Shown: positions 1-8,583 of the stretch, piece by piece
How the letters are laid out: the number at the start of each line of letters is the position of its first letter
Position numbering within the stretch: position 1 is the stretch's first letter
Assembly: GCA_947170725.1 (NCBI GenBank)
Contig: CAMVUM010000001.1
Coordinates: 1 to 64,000, forward strand
Length of the DNA: 64,000 nt
Direction: 5' to 3'
From: an uncultured Prevotella sp.
GTDB taxonomy: Bacteria; Bacteroidota; Bacteroidia; Bacteroidales; Bacteroidaceae
Translations under genes and position numbers: made by a program
Notes under the pieces: model-generated
What the model saw: the letters and a program-made list of their open reading frames with translations, nothing else
Told to the model about the DNA's origin: nothing
Database searches by the model: none

Positions 1-111
1 GGAAGAATGGGAATGATGGGAGGAATGGGAAAGATGTGAGGAATGGGAATGATGTGAGGAATGAGAATGATGTGAGGAATGAGAATGATGCGAGGAATGG
101 GAAGGAAAGAA
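1..111. repeat. 18-bp minisatellite, purine-rich
   Basis: Five to six tandem copies of an 18-bp unit of the form GGAATGRGAATGATGYGA. Clean units run 22-39, 40-57, 58-75 and 76-93, with degenerate units at both ends. The plus strand is almost entirely purine plus T. It lies upstream of purB and the left edge is cut by the window, so the full copy number is unknown. No coding sense was seen. Confidence 0.85.
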
Positions 112-188
112 TAATGGAATAATTATCCTTTTTTCTTTATTAACCAAACTTTAATGATTAGTTTTTCGGTTAAATCGAATTTAATGAT

Positions 189-196
189 TAACTTTG
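189..196 (+). promoter_or_regulatory. purB promoter, -7 box
   Basis: TAACTTTG matches the Bacteroidota -7 consensus TAnnTTTG. Transcription would start about 20 nt before the purB ATG. An 11-bp direct repeat, TTTAATGATTA, lies at about 150-160 and again at 180-190, just before or overlapping the box. Confidence 0.6.
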
Positions 197-223
197 CGCC
201 CTAAATCGATTTATATTAAGGAT

Positions 224-1570
224 ATGGATTTGACCTTGTTGACAGCCATCTCTCCAATTGATGGCCGCTACAGAAGTAAGGCTGAGCCGCTGGCCGACTA
301 TTTTTCGGAATATGCGCTCATACGCTATCGTGTGCGTGTCGAGATAGAGTATTTCATAACATTGTGTGAATTACCTTTACCACAACTTCAGAGTTTTGAC
401 CACAGTCTGTTTGAGTCTTTGCGCAGTATCTACCGTGATTTTACCGTTGTGGAGGCACAGCGTGTCAAGGACATAGAAAAGGTTACAAACCACGACGTCA
501 AGGCTGTGGAATATTTCATAAAGGAAGAGTTTGACAAGATTGGCGGTCTGGATGCCTATAAGGAATTTGTGCATTTCGGACTGACGTCGCAGGATATTAA
601 CAACACGAGCGTTCCACTTTCAGTGAAGGATGCACTTGCTGAAGTATATTGCCCTGCAATAGAGGAACTGATCGCCCAGTTGCGTGAATATGCCGAAGAA
701 TGGTGCGAAGTTCCGATGTTGGCAAAGACTCACGGACAGCCGGCGTCGCCTACGCGTCTCGGCAAGGAAGTGATGGTATTTGTCTACAGACTTGAGGAGC
801 AGTTGGCTTCGTTGAAGGCTGTGCCTGTCACGGCTAAGTTCGGTGGTGCTACGGGCAACTATAATGCCCATCGTGTGGCTTATCCTCAGTATGACTGGCG
901 TGAGTTCGGCAATAGCTTCGTTTCGGAGAAATTGGGATTGAAGCGCGAACAATATACCACACAGATAAGCAATTACGACTATCTTGGCGCTATCTTTGAC
1001 GCAATGCGCCGTATCAATACCATTATAATAGACCTCGACCGTGACTTCTGGATGTATATCTCTATGGAATACTTCAAGCAGAAGATAAAGGCAGGAGAGG
1101 TAGGTTCGAGTGCAATGCCCCACAAGGTCAATCCCATTGACTTTGAGAATAGTGAGGGCAATCTCGGTATTGCCAATGCTCTGCTGCAGTTCCTTGCTGG
1201 GAAACTTCCTGTCAGCCGTCTTCAGCGCGATTTGACGGATTCAACCGTACTGCGTAATGTCGGTGTGCCTATGGGACACGGACTCATCGCTATTCAAAGT
1301 ACGTTGAAAGGACTGCGTAAACTGATTCTTAACGAGCAGAAGATCAGCGAAGATTTGGACAATACATGGGCTGTTGTGGCGGAGGCTATACAGACAATAC
1401 TGCGCCGTGAGGCTTATCCGCATCCCTATGAGGCGCTGAAAGCACTGACACGCACAAACCAGAAGATGACGGAACAGACTATACATCAGTTCATCAGCGA
1501 ACTTGATGTGAGTGACAGCGTCAAGGCCGAGCTTATGGCGATCACTCCGCACACATATACAGGAATCTGA
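224..1570 (+). CDS. purB: Adenylosuccinate lyase
   Basis: Cytosolic enzyme of purine synthesis. It cleaves SAICAR to AICAR and adenylosuccinate to AMP, releasing fumarate. The protein is 448 aa, normal for the longer PurB subgroup. The fumarase/aspartase superfamily signature GSSAMPHKVNP lies near residue 294, and a TSQDINNT segment lies near residue 122. The frame is open back to a TTG at 194, but ATG 224 is preferred: it follows AAGGAT, gives the family-like N-terminus MDLTLLTAISPIDGRY, and leaves room for the -7 box at 189-196. The next gene starts 63 nt downstream on the same strand. Confidence 0.96.
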   Translation: MDLTLLTAISPIDGRYRSKAEPLADYFSEYALIRYRVRVEIEYFITLCELPLPQLQSFDHSLFESLRSIYRDFTVVEAQRVKDIEKVTNHDVKAVEYFIKEEFDKIGGLDAYKEFVHFGLTSQDINNTSVPLSVKDALAEVYCPAIEELIAQLREYAEEWCEVPMLAKTHGQPASPTRLGKEVMVFVYRLEEQLASLKAVPVTAKFGGATGNYNAHRVAYPQYDWREFGNSFVSEKLGLKREQYTTQISNYDYLGAIFDAMRRINTIIIDLDRDFWMYISMEYFKQKIKAGEVGSSAMPHKVNPIDFENSEGNLGIANALLQFLAGKLPVSRLQRDLTDSTVLRNVGVPMGHGLIAIQSTLKGLRKLILNEQKISEDLDNTWAVVAEAIQTILRREAYPHPYEALKALTRTNQKMTEQTIHQFISELDVSDSVKAELMAITPHTYTGI

Positions 1571-1633
1571 GATAGTGATTATAAACGATTATCAACTTTT
1601 GGCCGTGAGGCTTATATTTAACCAATTAGAATT

Positions 1634-3151
1634 ATGGATTTAGAAAACGAAAAGAGAGCAGAAGAGATTTCTGACGGACAGAAGACCGGTAGCCGTGAAG
1701 GTTATCAGGCGTCCGGACAGTCAGGTAGTTATCAGAATTATCGTAGCGTAGGCCGCTCACCGCGTCCGCGCATCAATCAGGCACGTCCTTACAATGTAGA
1801 GCGTGCAGGGTACAGCAACAGAAACAACAGTGAGGATAGCAGCTTCCGTCCCGAAGGGTTCGGTGCAGGACTGCAGAACAACATACAGCCGCGTCAGCAG
1901 TATCGTCCGCGCTATAACAATGAGGGTGGATATAACGCAAATCGCGGTGGTTATAACAACAATCGCGGCGGCTATGGTCAGCAGCGTGGCGCTTATGGCG
2001 GACACCAGCAGTATGGTGGTGGCTATCGTCCCCACTACAACAACAATGGGGGTGAAGATGGCGTAGATGGCGGATACACACCGCAGCCACGCAATTCCTA
2101 CGGTCAGCAGTCCCGTGACAGTTACGGCCAGCCGCGTGGCGGTTATCGTCCACGCTATAACAGCAATGGCGGCGAAAATACATCGGAAGGCGGTTATGGC
2201 CAGCAGCGTGGCGGTTACAACAACAATCGTGGCGGTTATGGCCAGCAGCGTGGCGGTTACAGCAACAATCGTGGCGGTTATGGCCAGCAGCGTGGCGGTT
2301 ACAACAACAATCGTGGCGGCTATGGTCAGCAGCAGCGTGGCGGTTTCCGTCCGCGTACGGCTGACTATGATCCCAATGCCAAGTATAGCATGAAGAAGCG
2401 CATTGAGTATAAGGAAGAGCACTATGATCCTATGGAACCGGTGCGTCTGAACAAGTTCCTTGCCAATGCCGGAGTATGCAGCCGTCGTGAGGCTGATGAG
2501 TTCATTCTGGCTGGTGTGGTCACAGTCAATGGAAAGGCAGTGACCGAACTTGGAACCAAAGTACTGCGCACGGATGAAATAAAGTTCCACGACCAACCGG
2601 TTACGTTGGAGAAAAAGGTTTATGTCCTGCTCAACAAACCGAAAGACCATGTTACAACAAGTGACGACCCGCAGCAGCGTAAGACTGTCATGGATCTCGT
2701 AAAGAATGCCTGCACGGAGAGAATCTATCCCGTTGGACGTCTCGACCGCAATACCACAGGTGTGCTTCTGTTGACAAATGACGGTGACCTGGCCAGCAAG
2801 CTGACTCATCCGAAGTTCCTAAAGAAGAAAGTATATCACGTATATCTTGACAAGAACGTTACTGCTCATGACATCCAGCAGATTCGTGACGGTATCATGC
2901 TCGACGACGGAGAGATAAAGGCTGACGCTGTTGAATATGCCGATCCGATGGACAAGAAGCAGGTAGGTATTGAAATACACAGCGGAAAGAACCGTATTGT
3001 GCGCCGTATTTTCGAGAGTCTCGGCTATCGGGTAACGAAGTTGGACCGTGTTCTATTTGCCGGTCTGACGAAGAAGAATCTCCGCCGTGGAGACTGGCGT
3101 TACCTGACAGAAGAGGAGGTAGAACGTTTGCGCATGGGTTCATACGAATAA
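1634..3151 (+). CDS. RsuA/RluB-family pseudouridine synthase with long RGG/YGQQ-rich N-terminal tail
   Basis: Predicted to convert a uridine of rRNA to pseudouridine. The ordered part starts near residue 269 with an S4 RNA-binding domain (RLNKFLANAGVCSRREAD). The catalytic domain follows, with the motif GRLDRNTTG near residue 367 holding the catalytic Asp. The C-terminus, with HSGKNRIVRRIFESLGY, matches the RluB/RsuA branch. The first ~260 residues are low complexity, rich in Arg, Gly, Tyr, Asn and Gln, and include three exact 14-residue repeats. Tails of this kind are known on Bacteroidota pseudouridine synthases but vary in length; the tail is probably disordered and RNA-binding (inference). 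It may be co-transcribed with asnS, which starts 24 nt downstream. Confidence 0.9.
   Translation: MDLENEKRAEEISDGQKTGSREGYQASGQSGSYQNYRSVGRSPRPRINQARPYNVERAGYSNRNNSEDSSFRPEGFGAGLQNNIQPRQQYRPRYNNEGGYNANRGGYNNNRGGYGQQRGAYGGHQQYGGGYRPHYNNNGGEDGVDGGYTPQPRNSYGQQSRDSYGQPRGGYRPRYNSNGGENTSEGGYGQQRGGYNNNRGGYGQQRGGYSNNRGGYGQQRGGYNNNRGGYGQQQRGGFRPRTADYDPNAKYSMKKRIEYKEEHYDPMEPVRLNKFLANAGVCSRREADEFILAGVVTVNGKAVTELGTKVLRTDEIKFHDQPVTLEKKVYVLLNKPKDHVTTSDDPQQRKTVMDLVKNACTERIYPVGRLDRNTTGVLLLTNDGDLASKLTHPKFLKKKVYHVYLDKNVTAHDIQQIRDGIMLDDGEIKADAVEYADPMDKKQVGIEIHSGKNRIVRRIFESLGYRVTKLDRVLFAGLTKKNLRRGDWRYLTEEEVERLRMGSYE
2189..2344 (+). repeat. 42-bp in-frame tandem repeat encoding GGYGQQRGGYNNNR
   Basis: Three near-identical 42-bp units (2189-2230, 2231-2272, 2273-2314) followed by a partial unit, all in frame with the pseudouridine synthase. 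Looser copies of the same motif occur upstream from about 1930. The array could expand or contract by slippage without breaking the frame. Confidence 0.9.
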
Positions 3152-3175
3152 AAGGATTTTGCATTTAATCGAGAA

Positions 3176-4579
3176 ATGGAGAAAATAACCAGAACTAAAG
3201 TGGTCGATGTCCTCAAGCGGACGGACTACGGCACTATCGTTAATGTGAAAGGATGGGTCCGCACCCACCGCAGCAGCAAAGCTGTAGATTTTATCGCTCT
3301 TAACGACGGTTCGACAATAAAGAACATTCAGGTTGTGGTGGATCCGTCAAACTTTGACGAGACCATGCTCAAGCAGATCACCACAGGCTCCTGCATCACC
3401 GTCAACGGCGAGCTGGTGGAAAGCCAGGGCGCCGGTCAGACCGTGGAGATACAGTGCCGCGAGATTGAGGTCTACGGACTTTGCGGCAGCGACTATCCCA
3501 TGCAGAAGAAAGGCCAGAGCTTCGAATATATGCGTCAGCATGCCCACATGCGTCTGCGCACAAACACGTTCGGCGCCGTGATGCGTATACGCCATAACAT
3601 GGCTATCGCCATCCACCGCTATTTCCATGACCATGGCTTCTTCTATTTCCATACGCCTCTCATCACGGCGAGTGACTGCGAAGGTGCCGGCCAGATGTTC
3701 CAGGTGACAACCAAGAACCTCTATGACCTCAAGAAGGATGAGGATGGCAAGATTATATATGATGACGACTTCTTCGGCAAGCAGGCTTCGCTCACGGTGA
3801 GCGGACAGCTTGAGGGAGAGTTAGGTGCTACCGCGCTCGGAGCCATCTATACTTTCGGCCCGACGTTCCGTGCCGAGAACAGCAATACGCCTCGCCATCT
3901 GGCTGAGTTCTGGATGATAGAGCCCGAAGTGGCTTTCATTGATCTCAACGACCTGATGGATCTTGAAGAAGATTTCATAAAGTATTGTGTTCAGTGGGCG
4001 CTTGACAACTGTAAAGACGACCTGGAGTTCCTCAACAAGATGGTTGACAAGACACTTTTGGAGCGTCTCCGTTCAGTTGTCGCCGGCTCGTTCGAGCGTC
4101 TGCCATACACGGAAGGTATCCGTATTCTGGAAGAGGCTGTCAAGAATGGCCGTAAGTTTGAATTCCCCGTCAGCTGGGGAATGGATCTCGCCAGCGAGCA
4201 CGAACGCTATCTTGTGGAGGAATATTTCAAGAAGCCCGTCATCATGATTGATTATCCCAAGGCCATCAAGGCGTTCTATATGAAGATCAACGAGGACGGC
4301 CGCACTGTTCAGGGAACCGACGTTCTCTTCCCGCAGATTGGCGAAATCATCGGCGGTAGCGTCCGCGAGGAAAGCTACGACAAGCTGATGGCAGAGATTG
4401 AGGAGCGCCAGATTCCGATGAAGGACATGTGGTGGTATCTCGATACACGCAAATACGGAACATGTCCGCATGGCGGTTTCGGTCTCGGATTCGAGCGTCT
4501 CATACTCTTCGTGACCGGAATGCAGAACATCCGCGACGTCATTCCGTTCCCGCGTACGCCTAAATCGGCAGAGTTCTGA
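3176..4579 (+). CDS. asnS: Asparagine--tRNA ligase
   Basis: Class IIb aminoacyl-tRNA synthetase that charges tRNA-Asn. It has 467 aa, the usual length. An N-terminal OB-fold anticodon-binding domain (about residues 1-110, [12 protein letters not shown]) precedes the catalytic core. Class II motif 2 is [16 protein letters not shown] and motif 3 is GFGLGFERL followed by [16 protein letters not shown]. The motif 2 and 3 wording fits AsnRS rather than AspRS. A strong intrinsic terminator follows 24 nt after the stop. Confidence 0.97.
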   Translation: MEKITRTKVVDVLKRTDYGTIVNVKGWVRTHRSSKAVDFIALNDGSTIKNIQVVVDPSNFDETMLKQITTGSCITVNGELVESQGAGQTVEIQCREIEVYGLCGSDYPMQKKGQSFEYMRQHAHMRLRTNTFGAVMRIRHNMAIAIHRYFHDHGFFYFHTPLITASDCEGAGQMFQVTTKNLYDLKKDEDGKIIYDDDFFGKQASLTVSGQLEGELGATALGAIYTFGPTFRAENSNTPRHLAEFWMIEPEVAFIDLNDLMDLEEDFIKYCVQWALDNCKDDLEFLNKMVDKTLLERLRSVVAGSFERLPYTEGIRILEEAVKNGRKFEFPVSWGMDLASEHERYLVEEYFKKPVIMIDYPKAIKAFYMKINEDGRTVQGTDVLFPQIGEIIGGSVREESYDKLMAEIEERQIPMKDMWWYLDTRKYGTCPHGGFGLGFERLILFVTGMQNIRDVIPFPRTPKSAEF

Positions 4580-4603
4580 TAGAAACATATTTAAATTATA
4601 AAG

Positions 4604-4653
4604 ACACGGAGACGCCGGGGAATGAACTTTTCCTCGGCGTCTCTGTGTTTTTA
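4604..4653 (+). terminator. Intrinsic terminator of asnS
   Basis: Arms of 18 nt (4604-4621 and 4631-4648) pair apart from two G-U positions, with a 9-nt loop. The run of T from 4646 completes a plus-strand rho-independent terminator. Confidence 0.85.
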
Positions 4654-4942
4654 TATCCATGAAACGGTGGTATGGTTTAACCGTTTCCGTGTTTTTATAT
4701 ATCCGTAACTGTGGTCAGACAGGCCGTCGTCGTATCATTTTAATATGTTTGTCTATAGCCCGTTTGGGCAGTGACATATATTTATGGACTTGCTGTTATT
4801 TGGTTGAATATTGATAATTTTATTGTGAGTAATGAAAGAAATATTCAAATTTATTTGCGGGTGTTAGGATTTATATCTATATCTGCACCGGAAATGTATC
4901 TCTTGGCAGGATATACATTTTTTGGGCATCCCCGCAGGTGGA

Positions 4943-4990
4943 ATGTTCAAAACCGGAAAAATGTGCGCACATTTTTCCGGTTTTGAACAT
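4943..4990. repeat. Perfect 48-bp palindrome
   Basis: The two 24-nt halves, 4943-4966 and 4967-4990, are exact reverse complements with no spacer at the centre TGTGC|GCACA. A loopless perfect palindrome is not a standard terminator. It could extrude as a cruciform or bind a dimeric protein. Confidence 0.9.
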
Positions 4991-5063
4991 ACTTCTCCAC
5001 AGAATGACATTTACCGTGTTTTTCAGGGCTTGGCAATGACTTGTTCGTGGTTTGAAAAATAGC

Positions 5064-5180
5064 GGGTGTTACAAAAAATATGATTTGTCCAATATGTGGG
5101 GACATCGCTTTGTGATGCCTATTGAATTATATCAACGTATCAAAGACATGTCCCTGCAATTTCATGGTTTTGCAACACCC
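5064..5180. repeat. Imperfect ~117-bp inverted repeat
   Basis: The outer arms GGGTGTTACAAAAAATATGA (5064 on) and the complement of TCATGGTTTTGCAACACCC (to 5180) pair with few mismatches. An inner pair, GGGACATCGCTTTG and CAAAGACATGTCCC, continues the stem. A short T run follows at 5181. It may be a MITE remnant or a structured transcript end. Confidence 0.6.
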
Positions 5181-5360
5181 TTTTGACAGTGCCACTGTTT
5201 GGGTCTGACAGTGTCCTTGTCGTAGTTTCGGGGATGAATGTCGGCATTGGCGTTATTGGCGTTATTGACGTTTATACCTGTTGTAGAACCGTTTGACCAC
5301 ATTGTTTGTTCGTTAATAGTTTTTATTGTCAGTATCTTTCTGCATTAAATAATTTTTTAT

Positions 5361-5368
5361 TATATTTG
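5361..5368 (+). promoter_or_regulatory. -7 box for the exported protein at 5434
   Basis: TATATTTG matches TAnnTTTG and lies 65 nt before the ATG, in an AT-rich stretch that follows GC-richer repeats. Confidence 0.55.
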
Positions 5369-5433
5369 CAAACAAAAGTTATATACGGTATTTGGAAAAG
5401 AGAATACAGACGTTTATTAATTATACAATAGCA

Positions 5434-6282
5434 ATGAGTAAGTTATTATTGGCATGTGGAATGATGCTGCTCGGACTTACGGGCGTATCAGCACAGACAA
5501 GCGGAGATTTTTACGGAGTGGGAAAACGCATTGGCGTGGGTGTCGGCGTAGGAACGGAAGGTATCGGCCTTGACGCTTCAGTCAGCCTGACGAAGTGGTG
5601 TTCGGCGCGTGTGGGACTCAACATCATGCCAAAAGTGCTGAAGATAACGCAGGATTTTGACGGAGAGGAGTTGGGAGAAATAAGTCTTCCTTCAGGTGTT
5701 TCTTCAACCGGCGAACTCATTTATCAGGATTATGAACTCAAAGAACCTATTGAGGCTGAGGCATCGTTCAGCCGTACATACGTTGATGTTAAATTCGATT
5801 TGTATCCTTTCCCCAATGCAAGTTCTTTCTTCATCTGCGCCGGTTTCTCTTTCGGTGGCGACAAGTTGATCAAGATTAAGGGCCAGAGCATGGAGGCAAA
5901 GCAGAAGATAGATGAAATCAATAGCAATTTGAATTCACTTGGCTACTCCTATTCAGACCTTGATCAGGAAGATAAATTCGGTATTAACATTGACAAATAC
6001 CGTATTCCTATCAACGAAGACGGTAGCGTTACCGGCGGTATGAAGGTCAGCGGTTTCCGTCCCTACCTCGGTCTCGGTTTCGGTCGCCTGATACCGAAGA
6101 ACCGTGTTGGTTTCCGTTTTGAGCTTGGCGCACAGTTTCAGGGCAAACCGAAGATTTATGCTGACGGCATGAATTTGGATGAAATTTGGGATGATGAAGT
6201 GAAGAACGACATATCCGACATCATGGATTATCTCAAGGTTTATCCCGTCATCAAGTTCAGTTTGCGCGGACGCATACTCTAA
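5434..6282 (+). CDS. Exported protein, probable outer-membrane beta-barrel
   Basis: The 282-aa product starts with a Sec signal peptide (MSKLLLACGMMLLGLTGVSA, then QTSGD). The mature part alternates short hydrophobic and polar stretches rich in Gly and aromatic residues, including FRPYLGLGFGRLIP and VGFRFELGAQFQG, which look like beta-barrel strands. It ends YPVIKFSLRGRIL, a terminal strand pattern typical of Bacteroidota outer-membrane barrels. Function unknown. The frame is open upstream to a TTG at 5392, but the signal peptide fixes ATG 5434. It is monocistronic: a strong promoter lies upstream and about 250 nt separate it from the next gene. Confidence 0.8.
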   Translation: MSKLLLACGMMLLGLTGVSAQTSGDFYGVGKRIGVGVGVGTEGIGLDASVSLTKWCSARVGLNIMPKVLKITQDFDGEELGEISLPSGVSSTGELIYQDYELKEPIEAEASFSRTYVDVKFDLYPFPNASSFFICAGFSFGGDKLIKIKGQSMEAKQKIDEINSNLNSLGYSYSDLDQEDKFGINIDKYRIPINEDGSVTGGMKVSGFRPYLGLGFGRLIPKNRVGFRFELGAQFQGKPKIYADGMNLDEIWDDEVKNDISDIMDYLKVYPVIKFSLRGRIL

Positions 6283-6484
6283 GAAAGTGACTATATAAAT
6301 TTCTTTAAGACACATACGCACATGGAGGGCGGAGATAGTGGCAACAATGCCGCTTCTCCGCCCTTTCCCTATCTGCTCTCACGCTGTGGCGGATTTGTTG
6401 TTATCTTCCTGGGCGGTCATGAAAAATTTCATGTAGGATATTGTGCTTTTATGCGATAAATATGTCAATATGATGGATTTTAGT

Positions 6485-6492
6485 TACCTTTG
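6485..6492 (+). promoter_or_regulatory. -7 box for the DMT permease
   Basis: TACCTTTG, 38 nt before the ATG at 6530; a good TAnnTTTG match. Confidence 0.6.
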
Positions 6493-6529
6493 CACCGGAA
6501 AAATCATGGAAATATAACGTTGAAGATAT

Positions 6530-7474
6530 ATGAAATCAGCAACTCGGGGCGCTGTATGTGGCGTAGCGGCAGCTGTGGCCTACGGCATGAATCCCCTTTT
6601 TTCGCTCAATCTTTTTGCCTGTGGCATGGACGTTGAGTCCGTGTTGTTCTACCGTTATGCCATTGCGACAGTCATACTTGCCGCCGTCTTCAGGCTTCGC
6701 GGAATGAAAATCGGTGTCAGCCGGCGCGAAGTTGTACCGTTGGCGTTGGGCGGTCTGATATTCGCCCTGTCCTCCCTGGCCCTTTATGAGAGTTTCATGT
6801 ATATGGATGCCGGTGTAGCCTGTTCCATATTGTTCATCTATCCGATTCTCGTCGCCGTGATAATGATGTTGTTCTTCCACGAACGGGCTTCGCTGCTGAC
6901 CTACGGTTGCATCATGATGGCCACGGCCGGTGTCGCCCTTCTGTGTCGTGGTGACGGCAGCGGTGAGATGAGCATGCGTGGACTGCTGCTCGTCGTGGCT
7001 TCCAGTCTTTGCTATGCCGTCTATATCGTAGGTGTAGACCATTCAGCCCTCAACCGTGTTCCGTCGGCCAGGATGACGCTGTGGATGCTCATTGTGGGGA
7101 CGGTTACGTTCTGGCTGTTCACGTCTTTCGGCACGCGTCTGTGTGCCGTTCCGTCAACGGCGGTGGCTTGGACCAACGTCATTGGCATGGCCCTCATCCC
7201 GACGGTCATCCCGATACTGTTCATCAATATCGCCATCAAAAACGTCGGACCGACCTTCAGCGCCATCATCGGTGCGCTGGAGCCTGTGACGGCACTCATC
7301 ATCGGCGTAGCGGTATTCGGTGAGCGGCTCACCGTGCGTATTGTCAGCGGTGCACTGCTGATTCTTGTTGCCGTGCTGCTCGTCATAGCGCGCCCGCTTC
7401 TCGTGAGGCTCATTCACCACAGTGGCAGTCATGTTCATGACAGTGACAGCCGGCGGTCTCAGTCTCCAGTGTAG
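6530..7474 (+). CDS. EamA/DMT-family permease
   Basis: Inner-membrane protein of 314 aa with about ten hydrophobic segments arranged as two EamA repeats, the usual drug/metabolite transporter fold. The first repeat starts GAVCGVAAAVAYGMNPLF and the second near SSLCYAVYIVGVDHS. Glu-Pro in GALEPVTALIIGVAVFGE near the end of repeat two is characteristic. The substrate cannot be read from sequence. The last 22 codons overlap, on the opposite strand, the 3' end of the CDF gene. That overlap gives this permease an unusual His- and Ser-rich tail (IHHSGSHVHDSDSRR). Confidence 0.9.
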   Translation: MKSATRGAVCGVAAAVAYGMNPLFSLNLFACGMDVESVLFYRYAIATVILAAVFRLRGMKIGVSRREVVPLALGGLIFALSSLALYESFMYMDAGVACSILFIYPILVAVIMMLFFHERASLLTYGCIMMATAGVALLCRGDGSGEMSMRGLLLVVASSLCYAVYIVGVDHSALNRVPSARMTLWMLIVGTVTFWLFTSFGTRLCAVPSTAVAWTNVIGMALIPTVIPILFINIAIKNVGPTFSAIIGALEPVTALIIGVAVFGERLTVRIVSGALLILVAVLLVIARPLLVRLIHHSGSHVHDSDSRRSQSPV

Positions 7475-8333
7475 CGTGGACAATTCCTGCGCCGCGGAGT
7501 TTTTCACGGACATCATCTTTCACCTTTTCCATTGCGCTGATGTCGTCCACCACGAGGTGGGCCGTCAGCGCATTTTGCGTTGTGCTTATGGCCCAGATGT
7601 GCACATGATGTACCTCGCGGACGCCTTCTGTTCCAGCCATGAGGGCAACAACAGCATCGGGATCTATGGACTCGGGAGTGCCGTCGAGCGATAGTTTGAG
7701 GCTTTCGGAGAGCAGATGCCATGTTGAGAAGATGATTACGGCGGCGATTATGAGCGAGACAATCGGGTCGATTACGTTCCATCCCGTCAACGTGATGGCA
7801 ACGCCGGAGACTACCACGCCGACGCTGACGAGCGTGTCGGCAACCATGTGGAGGAACGCTCCGCGCACGTTGATGTCACTCTTCTGTCCGTGCATGAGCA
7901 GCAGGACGGTCAGTCCGTTGACAACGATTCCTGCCAGTGCTGTCCACGAGATGGCCGCACCGTCAACTTCTACAGGCTCGGCAAACTTGTGGATACTTTC
8001 GATGATGATTGCCCCGACGGCAACGACGAGTATGATGGCGTTGAGCAGGGATATGAGCACCGTACTCTTCTTAAGTCCGTAGGAATAGCGCTTTGTGCTG
8101 TGGACGCGCATAAGATAGAACGAGAACAGCACGAGAATGAGCGAAAAGACGTCGCTCAGATTGTGTCCGGCGTCCGACAGCAGGGACAGCGAGTTGTGGA
8201 AGAAGCCAACTGCCGCTTCGATACCGACGAAAAGAAGATTGAGCAGGATGGCAAAGATGAACACGCCGTTGAGCGATTTCATTTCTCCCGCCGCGGCGTG
8301 GTGGTGATGGTGGTGATGATTGTGATTTCCCAT
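7410..8333 (-). CDS. Cation diffusion facilitator (CDF) metal exporter, CzcD/ZitB-like
   Basis: Proton-coupled efflux of Zn2+ or similar divalent metals across the inner membrane. It has 307 aa with six hydrophobic segments. The metal-site motifs LLSDAGHNLSD and HMVADTLVS (the paired HxxxD/DxxxD sites of TM2 and TM5) are present. The N-terminus is MGNH followed by a His run. The C-terminal cytoplasmic domain contains VREVHHVHIW, and the protein ends in a His/Cys-rich tail CHCHEHDCHCGE. The frame is open upstream to 8645, but ATG 8333 gives the family N-terminus and lies 27 nt after a good -7 box. The 3' end overlaps the convergent EamA gene by 65 bp. Confidence 0.93.
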   Translation of the reverse strand: MGNHNHHHHHHHAAAGEMKSLNGVFIFAILLNLLFVGIEAAVGFFHNSLSLLSDAGHNLSDVFSLILVLFSFYLMRVHSTKRYSYGLKKSTVLISLLNAIILVVAVGAIIIESIHKFAEPVEVDGAAISWTALAGIVVNGLTVLLLMHGQKSDINVRGAFLHMVADTLVSVGVVVSGVAITLTGWNVIDPIVSLIIAAVIIFSTWHLLSESLKLSLDGTPESIDPDAVVALMAGTEGVREVHHVHIWAISTTQNALTAHLVVDDISAMEKVKDDVREKLRGAGIVHATLETETAGCHCHEHDCHCGE

Positions 8334-8359
8334 ATCAGTGTATTGTTTGTTATTTGCAA

Positions 8360-8367
8360 CAAAGGTA
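8360..8367 (-). promoter_or_regulatory. -7 box for the CDF exporter
   Basis: On the minus strand this reads TACCTTTG, 27 nt upstream of ATG 8333. The nearby repeated GGTTGCAAxC motifs (8377-8396) could be operator half-sites. Confidence 0.55.
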
Positions 8368-8471
8368 GTGCAAATCGGTTGCAATCCGGTTGCAAACAAC
8401 ATTTTTTCTGAAAGAATAGCGTAAATCAGCAATCGGCCATCTTTAGTGTTACAATCACTATTGGCGAACAG

Positions 8472-8534
8472 TTCCGGCCTGACAGGATGCCATAACGGAT
8501 ATTCAATCTGCTGTGGCATCCTGTCAGGCCGGAA
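8472..8534. repeat. Inverted repeat with perfect 21-nt arms
   Basis: Arms 8472-8492 and 8514-8534 are exact reverse complements around a 21-nt loop. It lies just downstream of the minus-strand propeller gene. There is no clear T run on either side, so it could be a structured mRNA end or a dispersed repeat rather than a standard terminator. Confidence 0.85.
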
Positions 8535-8583
8535 AACTATATATATTATATATAATGTAGAGTTCGCCTGTAGAAGTCCGATG

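Larger units (their letters stand above)
4654..5360. other. Gene-poor 0.7-kb gap with two inverted repeats
   Basis: No convincing coding sequence. The gap holds a 48-bp perfect palindrome (4943-4990) and a long imperfect inverted repeat (5064-5180), listed separately. A 71-codon open frame at 4771-4986 has no recognisable features and its 3' end is made by the palindrome, so it is not called. Confidence 0.6.

Noticed and set aside
1757..2809. 350-codon frame antisense to the pseudouridine synthase tail
   Set aside because: A product of the repetitive 42-bp units on the other strand: long runs of Thr, Ala, Ile and Val with no family features.
4771..4986. 71-codon frame before the exported protein
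   Set aside because: Its end is created by the 48-bp palindrome and it has no promoter or recognisable features.
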